64,000 nt of DNA from Oscheius tipulae (Eukaryota; Nematoda; Chromadorea; Rhabditida; Rhabditidae): positions 6,944,001-7,008,000 of the forward strand of contig JASJZH010000004.1 in NCBI GenBank assembly GCA_037178975.1. The letters run 5' to 3'. The notes under the pieces were generated by a model, which was not told the origin of the DNA, did not search any database, and saw nothing but the letters and a program-made list of their open reading frames with translations. The stretch's first letter is position 1, and the number at the start of each line of letters is the position of its first letter. Positions 23,672-35,152 of this stretch are shown here, in pieces. A program made the translations under genes and the position numbers.

Positions 23672-25674
23672 ATCATTGTTTCATCCCCAAGTTCAATTGA
23701 GTTGCAATGGTAAAATATGCTGTTACAAAATATAAGTTCAACTTCTATCGGATTGTCTTCAAGCTTTTCGTGGTATTTGTGAAAGAGTTAGCCCAGCGGT
23801 CACTTCCTGTGGTTTTTTCCAATTCCCTCTTACATTTCCTTTCACATAATAGACACAACATCACAACGCACCAATGACTCGTCACAGGAGCATTCCCTTC
23901 GAGAATGCATGACGAAGAAGACCTCCGACGGCGCCTCAGTACACTTAATCTCTCGAACCATGTACAACTCTCTATATGCCAAGATCAACACCTCTACCAG
24001 AAACTCAAACTAATCCTTACCGCTCCCAAGATATGAAAGCTCTCCTCTAGCCATCCTACAAACTAATTTTCTATTTCAGGGTTGTCCAAAAGTTGAAATC
24101 CCCAGAAAATTTTTTAGATTCTCTCTGCTGTCTATAGCGCAACTATGTCTATCTATCTCTGCGTAGCTTATTGGAGACCAGTAAAGCCATGGTCAACCTT
24201 TCTAATGAGCTACCTGTAATTCTTGAAATGAACCCAATGAAGTGAATCTTCTCGAAGCTGCTGTCCATACAAGTTCAATCAACTGCGTAACTTTACCTCT
24301 AATTTCAAGCTAGTCGTACAGCAGACAAGTAAGAGGATCAAGTTGGCTGGTCGTAAATCATCCCTAAAAGGATAAAGAAAAGACTGTCTAGATAGTTGCA
24401 GTAAAAGCTGTAGATGATGCTCGACAACAATTAAAGATGTTTTCTGCTCAGTGCATGGCTCGGAATATGCGAAGCAGACTTTCGCTTACCTACTTTAGAG
24501 GCATAAATATCCAAAAGATCCACACCAATAGAGTTTGTCTATTTTGGAATAGATACCTTGGTTTCATTGATAGCGTCGAGAGTTCCTCGTCAACGCGGAA
24601 ATAGTTATTCTGATTTCATCCAAATGTCAGTTGTCATTATCGGTTCACTTTCAAAAGCACCGGTTCAAATTCCATAAATATGCGATGAAATGTATGATAT
24701 CGTGGCTCTCAAACAGGCAATGTCCCCATAGCAGCAGATAAAAACTATAGCCATGAACAGTTATAGCAAGTTTTATTGTTCTAGGAGATCTTGGGTAAAT
24801 TCGAGTTGAGAGGGACAAAAGGAAGAAGTTGTCATCGTCGTCGTCTTCCAAATCTGAAAAATATTACGTAGCACACGTGATATGATTAAAATCCGAAGCC
24901 TTGGAAGCTAAGCAAGAGGCTTCTGACCAGGGAAGTGATTGTTCAACTGAATCCCTTCTCGAATTTGTCAATCTGACTAGCCCCCTAGAAGCACATAGAA
25001 CAAATCCCTATACGTTTTTTGCCCTCGACGTCCAGGAATTGAGGCTATCCGGCTAATTTGAAGTAATCGAAACAAAGAGGAAATTATCCGCCTTCACCTC
25101 CTGCATCATTTCCCCTACCTCTGGGTGTTATTTTGCTGGCTATACTATTCAAAGATAACAATTACTTTCAAGTGATGAAGTCAGAACGGGAAGAGGAGTA
25201 AAAAGTTTCCTTGTCTGTAGGATGTGGGCATATTGGGGACGTCTGAGAACGAAGAGCACTGCACTCACTGGGGTTAATTTTGAAGTATACAGAAGGGTCT
25301 GGTATGTGATTGGTCTGGGGTTTACAGTTAAGGAAGTTAGACGGCCGGTCAAAAGAACTGTGCCGGGATCGTATTTTCCTTCAATCCAAATCTATTATTT
25401 GGTTCGAACCATCAGTTCGGGCGCGTAACTTCTTCTAGACATGCCTTGGTTAGCTGTCCGGATATTTTGAATTTATCACCGAACATTTGCAAAAATATGG
25501 AATTCAAAATATGGCCTGCTATAGCCTGGCCATTAGGAATTCGTACCCTTCTATTTACTCTGGATTGTAGTCGTTATTTTCGGCTATCCAAATACTGACA
25601 AATAGGCAACATCACTTCTGTTCGCAGTGACCTGGTTCCTCCCGAAAAAAATTGATGTTGCGAGCCGAAAACAA
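23672..25674. other. Intergenic region, about 2 kb
   Basis: No phase-consistent exon chain, RNA gene or repeat recognised. Confidence 0.4.
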
Positions 25675-26114
25675 CTAGGGGTTATTATTAGCTGTTTTAA
25701 TTTTCTCTTTCTTGTCTAGCAGAAGTGACCCCTGGACACTGGACAACAGTCAATTCATCATTCCCAAAAAAGAGACAAACCTCAATCGTTCAGCATCGTT
25801 CATCATGTGTATCAAGTCGCTGATCATCTGTCGCTTCTTGCTGCTGAAGTTACTGTTTTTGGGGAAAAGAATTCAAATCTACCTGGCTAGAGCCGATCTT
25901 TTTGTGTCAAGGTTTGACCTCCTTGGCCTGATTGCCACCACCACGTCTCCTGGATAAAGCACCAAATCTTCGCTATCGAAATAGGCTAGACAACTGGAAA
26001 GGTTGACTTTTGTACAGTTACGGTAGTTTTATCATGGTACTGTAGACTGTAAACTCACCAGGATATACAGTAGGCAAGGACGAGGACGAGTCTTGTGGTG
26101 TCAACTGCTAGCAT
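25675..26114 (-). CDS. Small secreted peptide precursor (97 aa), candidate prohormone
   Basis: Four exons (26114-26059, 25993-25883, 25843-25781, 25738-25675) all join in phase 2 with GT..AG sites, giving 294 nt ending TAG. The N-terminus RLVLVLAYCISCCLAYF is a signal peptide. The mature part has DLVLYPGDVVVAIRP, then KR at about residue 50, KKR at about 59-60, and a helical segment QMISDLIHMMNDAERLR, followed by a Lys-rich tail. There are no cysteines after the signal peptide. Basic cleavage sites around a 17-residue amphipathic segment are what a neuropeptide precursor would show, but there is no Gly amidation donor. Not recognised as a known family. Confidence 0.6.
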
Positions 26115-28060
26115 GTCCTGTCCAGGCGAGAAATGATTCGGGGAAAGAGACGGGAAAAGGGGCGGTCCGAACCCTCGAGAAATGAACGCGACTCATATTA
26201 CGTATTCCAAATCAAAACAAGATCAGATTTAGATCCGCCTACTCTTTTGTGTCAAAAGACTAACGTAAATTGGGTTGGTTAGAAGATTGTAACATCGCGA
26301 AGGAGATCTCAGTGGATCAGGCAGGATTATCTGCTGTGATCACTTCCCTAACTTTTGGTCGGCGGGGGAAGGACGGGAAGACATGGTTTGTGAAATGATA
26401 TTGCAAAAAGTGTTATGTCTATTAGTCAGCCATCATGGACCAAATCTGTCCAATTCTTTCGCTAACCTTAAGCAATGATCAAAAATTGATATTCAGCCCC
26501 AAACATGGAAGAAACTCTACTGAAATCTGTACTGAGGCTTTAGTCAGAGGCTCAGACTGGCTAACTAAAAAATTTAAAGCAACTTGATATGCTTCATAGA
26601 CCGAGCATTACCGAGCAATACAAAATCTTACAGGCTTACGATTGCGAAGAAACATTGAAGACACAATGGATTCGCATTCTCGTTCCGTGATTTCAACATT
26701 TAGTTACCGAAAGAGTAAGAAAAGCACTCTATATTGCTTGTACTGTTTAAACCATGGATTTTCAAAAGTTCCTGGTGGTCTTTCCCACGCCCAAAAGCAA
26801 AGTTTCGTACCTACTGCGCAGTTATGATGTGATTTTGTAGTGGAACACCCACACATCAGAGACTCGCGAGGGAGATGTCGCTTCCGCTTCAAAAGCCAGC
26901 CATTCTCCCTGATGAAAATGGTCAATCTGCTGAACTGAAGTAGTAACAAGTTGACCTCCAGTACTTTTCTCGTTTTGCATGCTATATCGGGGAGGAAAAC
27001 ACTCATAAAAATACAGCGACGACATTAAAGAGTTGCGACTCAAATAATGGCGTACTTCAGAAATCGTCTTTTTGATCCAAGATGCAGACATCTTTGATTA
27101 TTTCCAATTTTATTTAGGCGAAGTGACCAGAAGGGATCAACAGGGCTTCGGAGTACTTCCGAAGGGCTTTGGGGAGCGGAGAGCAGGTGTTCCTCCTTCT
27201 CTCACTACACGTCTGAAAGAGTCTGGAAAAAAGTATTGTACCCGGATCATTGATCTAGCAGGGACCACCTTAGCCGAGTTATGGAATGTGGTCATAAAGC
27301 TGTCAGTATTCCTGAAAATTAGGTAAACACGGAGGGAGACATTGTGTCCAACAACAAGACCTAGAATGATGACTTGAAGGATTACGACCTCTCAAAATAT
27401 GCCAGTCCAGAAATATTGAACCTGAACTAGAAGAACTGATGATAACGCTAGATAAAAACTTTCTTCATAAAGTATGCGGATCTGTGATGGTAACCTTAAA
27501 CCGCCAATTAACAGAAGTCACTTGAAAATGTGAAGAGGTATTACTGATTCACTTATTGAATCCATATCAAAAGCACCGAACAAGATTCACTAGGTGAAAA
27601 AGTGACCTTCCACGGTCAAGCTTCGGCAGGACAAACAAAAGAGACGCATTTCTTGACTTATGCAGGGTGTTGAAGGTGGAATCTGGAAGAGGGAGGAAAG
27701 GGCAACAGCGTTCAGATCGAATCTGTCAGGAGAAAGGAGGACGATTTCGCAGGACAAGTCCAAACCGTCAGAGTCGGGAGCGCCTTGGTAACCAGGAGAG
27801 TTCTGCGAGTGATGTACTTTGCTATGATATTCGGCGGCTAGAGAGAAACATTTCCCGATGTGGCTTTGATTGTTCCAGTAGCCTCCACAGTTTAAAGCCG
27901 CTTGTCGAATTTGAAGAAGATCCGACTCTTGGCGTTTTTAGCAAGACGACGCATAATTACGAATATAAGAAAAAGAGGTCGTAGCGAACGACTCGGATCA
28001 TTGTTTAACTCTGGACAACAACAATTATTTTCATTGAACAGTTAGAAATAATACTCAGCA
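26115..28060. other. Intergenic region, about 1.9 kb
   Basis: Two medium open stretches (26822-27091 minus, 27667-27984 plus) show no motif and no splice partners. I do not call them genes. Confidence 0.4.
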
Positions 28061-29142
28061 TCAAATTTCAATATATTCTCCATCCGCATCCATGTAGGCC
28101 TTGAGGCGCTACGGAAAGGCATTTACTGTGGCGCGCAGGTACTGTCCGTCGAGCTCATCCCATGCTTTTTAGAGGGCGTCTATCAGCGTTGAAGCGTTGG
28201 ATGGGGCTTTGAGCAGGCTTTAGCTTCCAAGACCGACCAGACGCTATAGTCAAGTGGATTGAGATCAGGAGAATTGGAGGGCCACTCTTGAGCTCAGATG
28301 TATCCTGGGAAGTTCTAGCGACAGCAGTCTTGAACAATACGAGCTTTGTGAGCGGGGGCCGAATTCTGTTGATATGTCCACGGCTTGTTTTGAAAGAGTG
28401 TTTGAGACCACGGCAAAACTTCGGTACGAAGAAGGTCAATAGTTGGCACTGTTCACTTTTACACCTTGTACGAAGATGCGTGGCGTTTTTCCGTTGCTTG
28501 TGATTCCTGCGAAAACCATGACGGGTTGAGGATGAGATTTACGGTAAATGACGGTATGTGGTCTTGATTTTGCGCAGGTTCGATCATTTTGCTTGTTGAG
28601 AGCTTACTCTACCGTGAAAACTTTCTCGTCCGTGAAAAGAATTGAAAGATGTGCATCTTAACGGTATCTGCGCAACAATCCCTTGTATCTGTCTTTCCGC
28701 TGCTGTTTCATGACATCCGTAAGGATATGGGCTTTGTTTTTCTTGTAAGCTTCGAGTTTAAGCTTGTCCTTGACATTTCTTTGCAGTGACCTCAGCGAAA
28801 CGGAGCGCGCCTGATTGTGACAAAGGCGGCCACGAACTAACTTGACATTTGCTGGGGTGACGATAGGATTTTCCACTTTTTCTTTGCCTCAGCTTGTTTT
28901 TTTTGCCTTCCTCGTCCAGAACGGTCAGAAGTGGTACGCAGCTCCTTAAACCTTCGGATGGTAGTTTATACAAGGTTTCTTGGGCAATTCAGACGTTTCT
29001 GGATCTCACGCGCCGAGAGATCTTCCTTGTGGAACATGACAATTGATTCGCGATGGACAGAGGGTTTTGTCGTTCCCCCTGTACATAAAACTCTGTCGCA
29101 CCAACTGGCTATAGTGAATCCTAACTCCTGATGTTTCGACAT
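28061..29142 (-). pseudogene. Degenerate Tc1/mariner-type transposase
   Basis: On the minus strand the remnants appear in order but in different frames. The N-terminal helix-turn-helix part is SVHRESIVMFHKEDLSAREI then IRRFKELRTTSDRSGRGR. The middle has KLKLEAYKKNKAHILTDVMK. The C-terminal part has KAWDELDGQYLRATVNAFP and MDADGEYIEI, which close this transposase type. In-frame stops (for example after RNLV) and frameshifts make it non-functional. The span is about the length of an intact mariner transposase gene, so it decayed mainly by point changes. I could not identify inverted terminal repeats or a TA duplication. It is a different lineage from the mariner at 58037. Confidence 0.8.
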
Positions 29143-29226
29143 TAATACCAAAATTGATACGAGAAGAAGCGCGGTAAAGCTAAAGCAGAACAGGAAAAGA
29201 TTATTCACGATGAACGGGATACCATC

Positions 29227-29962
29227 ATGTCGATCATAAAAATAATGCTCCGGGAACGTATTCCTCTCGTTGGAAACACTATCATCGGGAAAGGTGTCTC
29301 TTATCTAACTGCCAAAATAACTACGGTATCTTGCATACTTTTACGAAACACATACTTTCCAGTTTCTTGGTTATGATCCACTGGAATGGCTTTCCTTCGA
29401 AGAATACGACCACAACGCCACGCTGGCAGATAAGGTCTCTAGTGACTCCAATCTTTGGAATGCTCTGAGCAAAGCTTGTGAGGTTTTTGAGGAAAACGAA
29501 GGCAGTTCTCAACCCTCACGGTACTTGAACAAAAAGAGCGAAACTTTGGAAAGCGAAATTTCATCCGCTGCGGATGCGACCGTTCTCGCCGACGCGATCA
29601 TAGCCTTCTGCAGGTTGGATGCTTTCAAAACATATTACAATCAATCGCATTTCAGAATCGTCAGTACAGGTGGTGAAATAATCAACTTGGATTACAACGA
29701 TGTGAAAATCGTCCTTGCTGGAATTATCAAGGCAATCTTGAAGTCTGCAGACACCAAGCACAAGATTAACGAGGATTACTCGTCACCAATTCTGAAACCG
29801 GGGTGCTATGGATACGTCAAATACACTTTTGCCAGCGACTATCGCATCCAGGAAAGCTGCTGCGGCAATGACAAGTATGTTAAGGTTACCATCACTGTCG
29901 TATCCTTCATGTTTCCCAATGAGTCTTCGTTCCGCGGTGCCCTGAGAGCCATGGGAGTATGA
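29227..29962 (+). CDS. Hypothetical protein (232 aa, two exons)
   Basis: Exon 1 is 29227-29325 and exon 2 is 29363-29962, joined phase 0 by a 37-base intron ending TTTCCAG. There is no signal peptide or TM. The second exon is a 200-codon open frame with a balanced composition, GYDPLEWLSFEEYDHNATLA near its start and LKPGCYGYVKYTFASDYR and ESCCGNDKYVKVTI near the end. An adjacent CC pair and alternating hydrophobics suggest a compact beta-rich C-terminal domain. I do not recognise the family. Confidence 0.6.
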
Positions 29963-30453
29963 GAATATGCAGTCTGTTCAAGTTGTCTCCGTTGATCTCC
30001 CTTATCGTTTCCTATGTAGCCATCACTTTTATTGGTTCTAATTTACAATGAACATTTACTCGATCTCAGCTGTGAACATATCGACGAGGAGTATTGGTAT
30101 ATCTGGCGTCGAAGCAACGAAGAAACACCGCTTTTGAACTCGCTCTGAGTCCAAAGACCTGGAATTCACTCCGAATAGGTCACTTCTGTGGCAAAACTTG
30201 ACAAACCCGACATTGACCAGATTGGAAAGCAAGGTTGCCCCAGATTTGAGGAAAGTGAAAAGCTAAAAAATGCTATGATCCTCTTAAAGCAGTTACAGAA
30301 GGCCAGTTTTCCTCTCCAATAGAATAAGAAGCGTCGACGTTAAAAATGAGAGCCAACGACTTGCTCACAGAACGGCAAGGATCCTTCGGAATGCGCTGTT
30401 TTCCCTAAAAAAAATAGCTCAGGAAAAATTGGGAAAAAAAGAGAAAAATGTTC

Positions 30454-30534
30454 GCAGTCAGCAGGATTCGAACCTACGCGGGCAGAGCCCAATTGATTTC
30501 TAGTCAATCTCCTTAACCACTCGGACATGACTGC
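30454..30534 (-). tRNA. tRNA-Ser (anticodon AGA)
   Basis: The 81-base minus-strand sequence folds as a class II tRNA. The acceptor stem is GCAGTCA/TGACTGC, with a D-arm GTGGTTAAGG, an anticodon stem around AGA (30499-30501), a long variable arm and a T-arm GGTTCGAATCC. The long variable arm and AGA anticodon identify serine. A T-run follows on the minus strand, consistent with Pol III termination. No intron. All stems pair, so it is probably functional. Confidence 0.93.
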
Positions 30535-30658
30535 ATGCTGACGCTGCAACCGCGCTGCCAAATCATTACGCTCGCTCTTTTTTTTTATCAAACTTTTGAC
30601 TATTCCGCAAACAAGACTCACCGATTTATAACGTTTCCTATCAGGCACACCAGTCTAC

Positions 30659-30821
30659 CTGATGTCGAATTCAATTCGGGCTTGCAGATGCATCTTCTGT
30701 TCATAACATAAGCATTTGCATAGTTGCAGACGACTGGAGGAGGCGGTGGAGAAGTGGGAACAATCCAGCTCTTGCCCTTCTTACACATGTATCTCGACCA
30801 ACCTGCTGTTCCAGAATAGTT
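30659..30821 (-). pseudogene. Isolated exon of a Cys/Pro-rich secreted protein
   Basis: A single exon-like frame on the minus strand encodes NYSGTAGWSRYMCKKGKSW, a Pro run (PTSPPPPPVV) and CNYANAYVMNRRCICKPEL, then meets a GTAGAC donor. Spaced cysteines and the RCICKPEL ending look like a nematode extracellular Cys-rich module. A further upstream fragment (PDPNFCYD near 30850) is in another frame. No start exon, signal peptide or stop exon was found, so this is a relic or an unresolved gene. Confidence 0.35.
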
Positions 30822-30849
30822 TGCGAAAGTTTATGTCGTAACAAAAGTT

Positions 30850-31555
30850 TGGATCCGGCCATGAACGATGCAGAATACAGTATTCATTGTATGGAACTCT
30901 TGGCTGTCCTCGGTTCGGTTCAGCCCCCTCCATTTCTTCTGCACCATGGGATGCAGTACTGGCGATAGTCTTTTTGGTGTTCTTGGATTGCAGAGGGGTT
31001 TAAGAAGGTTAGGTAAAAACGGCAGGGCTAAGGCAATCGCTCCAAATAGATCCTAGGCTTCTGACAAGTTGAACTTTCTGATCTACTCGGAGCCATGCAG
31101 TAGTATATGGGAGTTTCGTTTACTTCGGCTAGTAGAAGGCTGTTCTGGATCGCGCTCTACCAGGATGGGAGCGAGTTACCAGAAGACAAGATGCGACAAC
31201 AATACCAAGTCAGAAGTAGCCTACACTCTCGTCTGTGAAAGACTGAGCCGCTGGTCCACTCACCAACCGCTAATGGAAGAAGATTGTTAGTGAAGGCCAA
31301 TAGTATTGATTTGCATGTCTTGACAAGTCATCGTAACTTTTGTGTACTTGGAACACGAACTAGGGTTCCATCCTCGACGAGCCAGCGTTCTTAGCGCTGA
31401 CAGAAAAGGAGGTTATAGCAGCTGTGTATTCAGCAGTTGTTCCCTTTTGTTTCGGTGTGTTCTGTCTCGAAACGTACGAACGCTCTTTTTGTCTGCACTT
31501 TCGTCCCCCTTTCGGGGTATCGACAATACAGATCTAATCTTGTCCATGTAATAGA
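30850..31555. other. Intergenic region, about 700 bp
   Basis: No supported gene. It precedes the DUF288-like gene and presumably contains its promoter. Confidence 0.35.
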
Positions 31556-34500
31556 ATGATTTTATGGGAGCGCCTCGTCTTCCTTCTCTTCATTACTATT
31601 CTCTTTATGATTTTTCATTTCCATAACCAAGGCTTATCCGAATCGACTGTGAAAAGGTAGCTATGGTGTTCTTCTCACGGGAAAGATCCTTTCAGGAACA
31701 CTGTCCTGGTAAACAGTACAGGTAGCAAGTGGATTGTCATAACCTCTATTCAATATCCCACTGAGCAAGTCAAGGTACTGTTTTCTAAATGCAAAACACT
31801 ATATTCAGAGCCTTGCTGAACCGAACTGGAAAGTTGTGATTGTGGCTGATACCAAAACACCCACTGACTGGAACTATTCAAAAGTCCACTTTCTTTCACT
31901 GGAAAGGCAGAAAGAGTTTGGTGGGTTTTGCCACTTCAGAAATCAAACTTGAGCATTTTTAGCTCTCACAAGATTTTTACCAACTCAGAGCTACACTCGC
32001 AAGAATATCGGCTACTTGTATGCCATGAAGCATGGTGCAGAATGGATTTACGACACGGACGACGACAATACACCTTTTGGAATGTTTTGTGATCACATAG
32101 TTATGTTACCTTCTTTTAGAAAAGGGACTTGAACAGTTCGACTGCAGTCCAACGGTCAGTGGACTACATTACGTAGCCAAGTGAGCTTTGTGCGGAGTCT
32201 AAGATACTACTTTTCAGTGCTCGAAGCACTTCTTCATGGCTAGATTTAGTCAAAAGTCCTTTAAAGTCAGTGAGACCTCTCGTTGAACGACTCTTCAATC
32301 CTTATCGTTTCTACGGCTTCAAGAACATGTGGCCCAGAGGCTTCCCTCTGGAACATCTCAAGGATCATACGAATGGACGAGAACGCTACCAGCTGTGTGG
32401 AGAGTCTAAGAGTGCAGTCGTTCAACAGGGGATAGTCCACGGTGATCCGGACGTAGATGCTTTGTACAGATTATTACACGCGAATCAGAGTCGAGGATTG
32501 AAAGCGACATTCAATCGAATTGCACCGGCAGTTATGCTGGATAGAGGTAAACTGGGAGTGGGTTCGTGATATTTTGGGAGCCAGGCGGCGCTCGTACCGT
32601 CACGGCTAGAGGACTATGAAGTTGTAATTCTCTAGCTGTCGACACAGTACGGGAAAAGAGCAATCTGACAACCGAGACGGTACGGGACTTAGCGTCGTTT
32701 TCTTCAGATACCTATGCACCTTGGAACTCTCAAAACATACTGTTCCACTACAGAGCCTTTTTCATTTTGTTTCTTCCGACTACGGTAGAGTTTCGGTAAG
32801 CATTCTACATACTTCTATCTACGACACTTTTGAGAGTCACAGATATTTGGAAATCTTATTTCGGACAGAAGCTGCTTCATCTCATTGGCGAGAACGTTGC
32901 CTTCTACCCCGTGAATGCGGTACAACTTCGGAATCCTCATCGCTATTTGAGCGACTTCCATCAGGAAATGTAAGATGTATCTGAAATCTCATCCATTATT
33001 CAGTGACGTATACGAGAAATCTGGAAAAATGGTAGAAGTTCTAGACTCCTGGAAATGTACATCAACGTCGATATCAGATTGTACTGTGGAGCTGGCTGAA
33101 CACTTTGTGTACGAATTCTGAACCGGTGAGACTGGGAAATTTTCAGTGTTCAGGGCTTCTGGCAGCAAAAGGATGCTCTTTTGATCATAGAATGGATCAA
33201 GGCTTTGAAAGAACTCGGATACAAATTCCCTGAAATGGTGGCAGCAACTGATCCCGAATCCAACATCAAATTCTCCAACTGCCGATGGGCAAATCTGGAT
33301 CTTGGGACGAGTGAATACGAAGGAGATAACGTTGAGTTCAGAGTGAGACAGGGTCACAGCAAAATATTTGATAAATATTCAGAACAGACCAGAAAACTTG
33401 TTCGGAGAGCTCATCGACTGGTGTAACTTGGCTGGAAGCAACTGTAAGCTCCATTCATTACCAAAGGATCTGTTTTCAGTATTAGCAAAGTCTTTCCCCT
33501 CTTCAAACAACGTCGAAAAACTTCACAAAGCCAACAAGAACCTACAAGAACGAAACAGCTCAGTAAGCATTTTCATCGAGCCACCTAAAACAGATTCCAG
33601 GTTCTGGTTCTGATCAACAACTACCCTTGGAAGAGTTCAGTTGGACTTCTTCAGCGACTGTACTCCCTATTTTGCTACAGTAATGTTTTGTGGAACGTGG
33701 AATAGAGAAAACATTGACGAAGGTTCTTCCCGGATCCTCTTATTCTGAAGCGCTAGTATTTCAGAAGAGCTGAAAGTATTCGAGCCAGTCAACTTCATCT
33801 ATGTTACAGAAGAAGAAATGAACCGAGGGCAGCAGTATTCTTACTGTGTGTCTAAAGTAAGAGACATGAGACTCCAGAATGTTAAAGGTAAGCCATTTTA
33901 ATCTTTTTAATGATGACGAATAGGCTATTACTTTCTCGGTGACGACACTGTCTTTCACTTCTGGAAAGACATTCCAACAGACATCGTTGTTCATGGTTTT
34001 GATGGGACAGCTATCAATGATGCCTGGTACGATCCGGAAGCCAATCGAAAAGTACTTCAGTTATTAAATGGAAAGTATAGCGAAGACGAGAGAATAAAAA
34101 ACAGCTGGAAAGTGTACAAAGAGGGGGTAAGTCTGTAGACCAACAATAAGCGGATAGCTTACAGTTGCTGAAACATTCAAACTTGTCCGAATCAGCTGAA
34201 GATCATCTCTTGAAGAATACGGATCAGGTACTCGCGGACTTGTAAGTTACCTACGAATGTCCTAAATATGACCACCATGATAGAGAAAGATCAGTGTATT
34301 GCCACCAGAAGGGAGCATGATTGGTAAATTTCAGTTTCTATTTACCTTCTTCACAACTAGACTACTTTGCTGACATGAACGAAGTGTTCTCAGAAGCTGG
34401 TATGATGGTCGAACAGACACATCGGAAGCTGCTTGACACAGTCGAGTATTAAAAGTAGGTTAAGCACTTGTTCGTAAAACCCCCTTTCAGTTTAAGCGGA

Positions 34501-34674
34501 ATGCTGTACATGTACGGAAAACAGCAAAGAGACAGTTGGACAACTTTTTACAACAATGAAAACATTACAGCCTTTCATCCAATAAAAATGAGCGGGACTC
34601 ATGCTGATATGGAGGAGAGGAAAAGGTTCTTCTCGACAGTGATATCAAATTTTCATAAGAACTTGTTTACCTGA
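31556..34674 (+). pseudogene. DUF288/STELLO-like glycosyltransferase-related gene with lesions
   Basis: A multi-exon gene collinear with nematode DUF288 (STELLO-type) proteins. It has an N-terminal signal anchor (RLVFLLFITILFMIFHF), then KWIVITSIQYPTEQVK, NWKVVIVADTKTPTDWNYSK, QSYTRKNIGYLYAMKHGAEW, IYDTDDDN, FNPYRFYGFKNMWPRGFPLE, QQGIVHGDPDVDALYRLLHA, APWNSQNILFHYRAFF, FYPVNAVQLRNPHRYLSDF and YYFLGDDTVFHFW. Family members are Golgi-type membrane proteins. Three lesions are visible. First, the donor at 32080 reads GAATGT where GTATGT is expected. Second, the frame shifts at about 33661-33668. Third, an in-frame TAA at 34450 is followed by a phase-compatible final exon. Either a young pseudogene or an allele/assembly with errors. 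Confidence 0.75.
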
Positions 34675-35152
34675 CCCGAATGAACTTTCTCTTTGTCCAA
34701 TGACTCATTCTCTGCCTGACCTTTGCTATTCTGACAAGAGTTCAAATGAGCGCGACTCTCTCATCAGTAGCCTCTGTCCCCTCCTTCCGCCTCGTACTCT
34801 CTAGTCTCTCCCACGCACCCTTCGTGTCTGGTTGCACCCTGATGCTTTCTTTCTGCTATTCTTTTCGTTATTTTCCTCAGTGATAAGACCGTCTGCCCCG
34901 GAAATCCGTCTTCCTGATAGCTTTGTGGTTTTATCTTTTGATTCGTAAAACGGACCTTGAAAACTTTTGATAAGATCTTGCCAGTTTGTGCTTCAAGCGG
35001 GTTAGTATTTACCCAGTCCCAAGATTTTTTTAACTTTTTCAATTTTGAAATTGCAAAGTTCCAAAACCTTGCATTGATAAATTTCAACTTTTTAAAGGTG
35101 CCTTGTTAAGCTTTTTTTTCTTTTTCTGAGACAGTACAATGTGATTAGAGAG
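34675..35152. other. Intergenic region, about 480 bp
   Basis: Nothing recognised. It ends with a long T-rich tract (about 35107-35126) and CTGAG just before the next gene's start, which resembles a trans-splice acceptor. Confidence 0.35.

Noticed and set aside
26822-27091. 90-residue minus-strand frame
   Set aside because: No motif, no splice partners and no start context; composition is unremarkable.
30340-30648. Minus-strand open frame across the tRNA
   Set aside because: It simply reads through tRNA-Ser(AGA) and flanks; no protein features.
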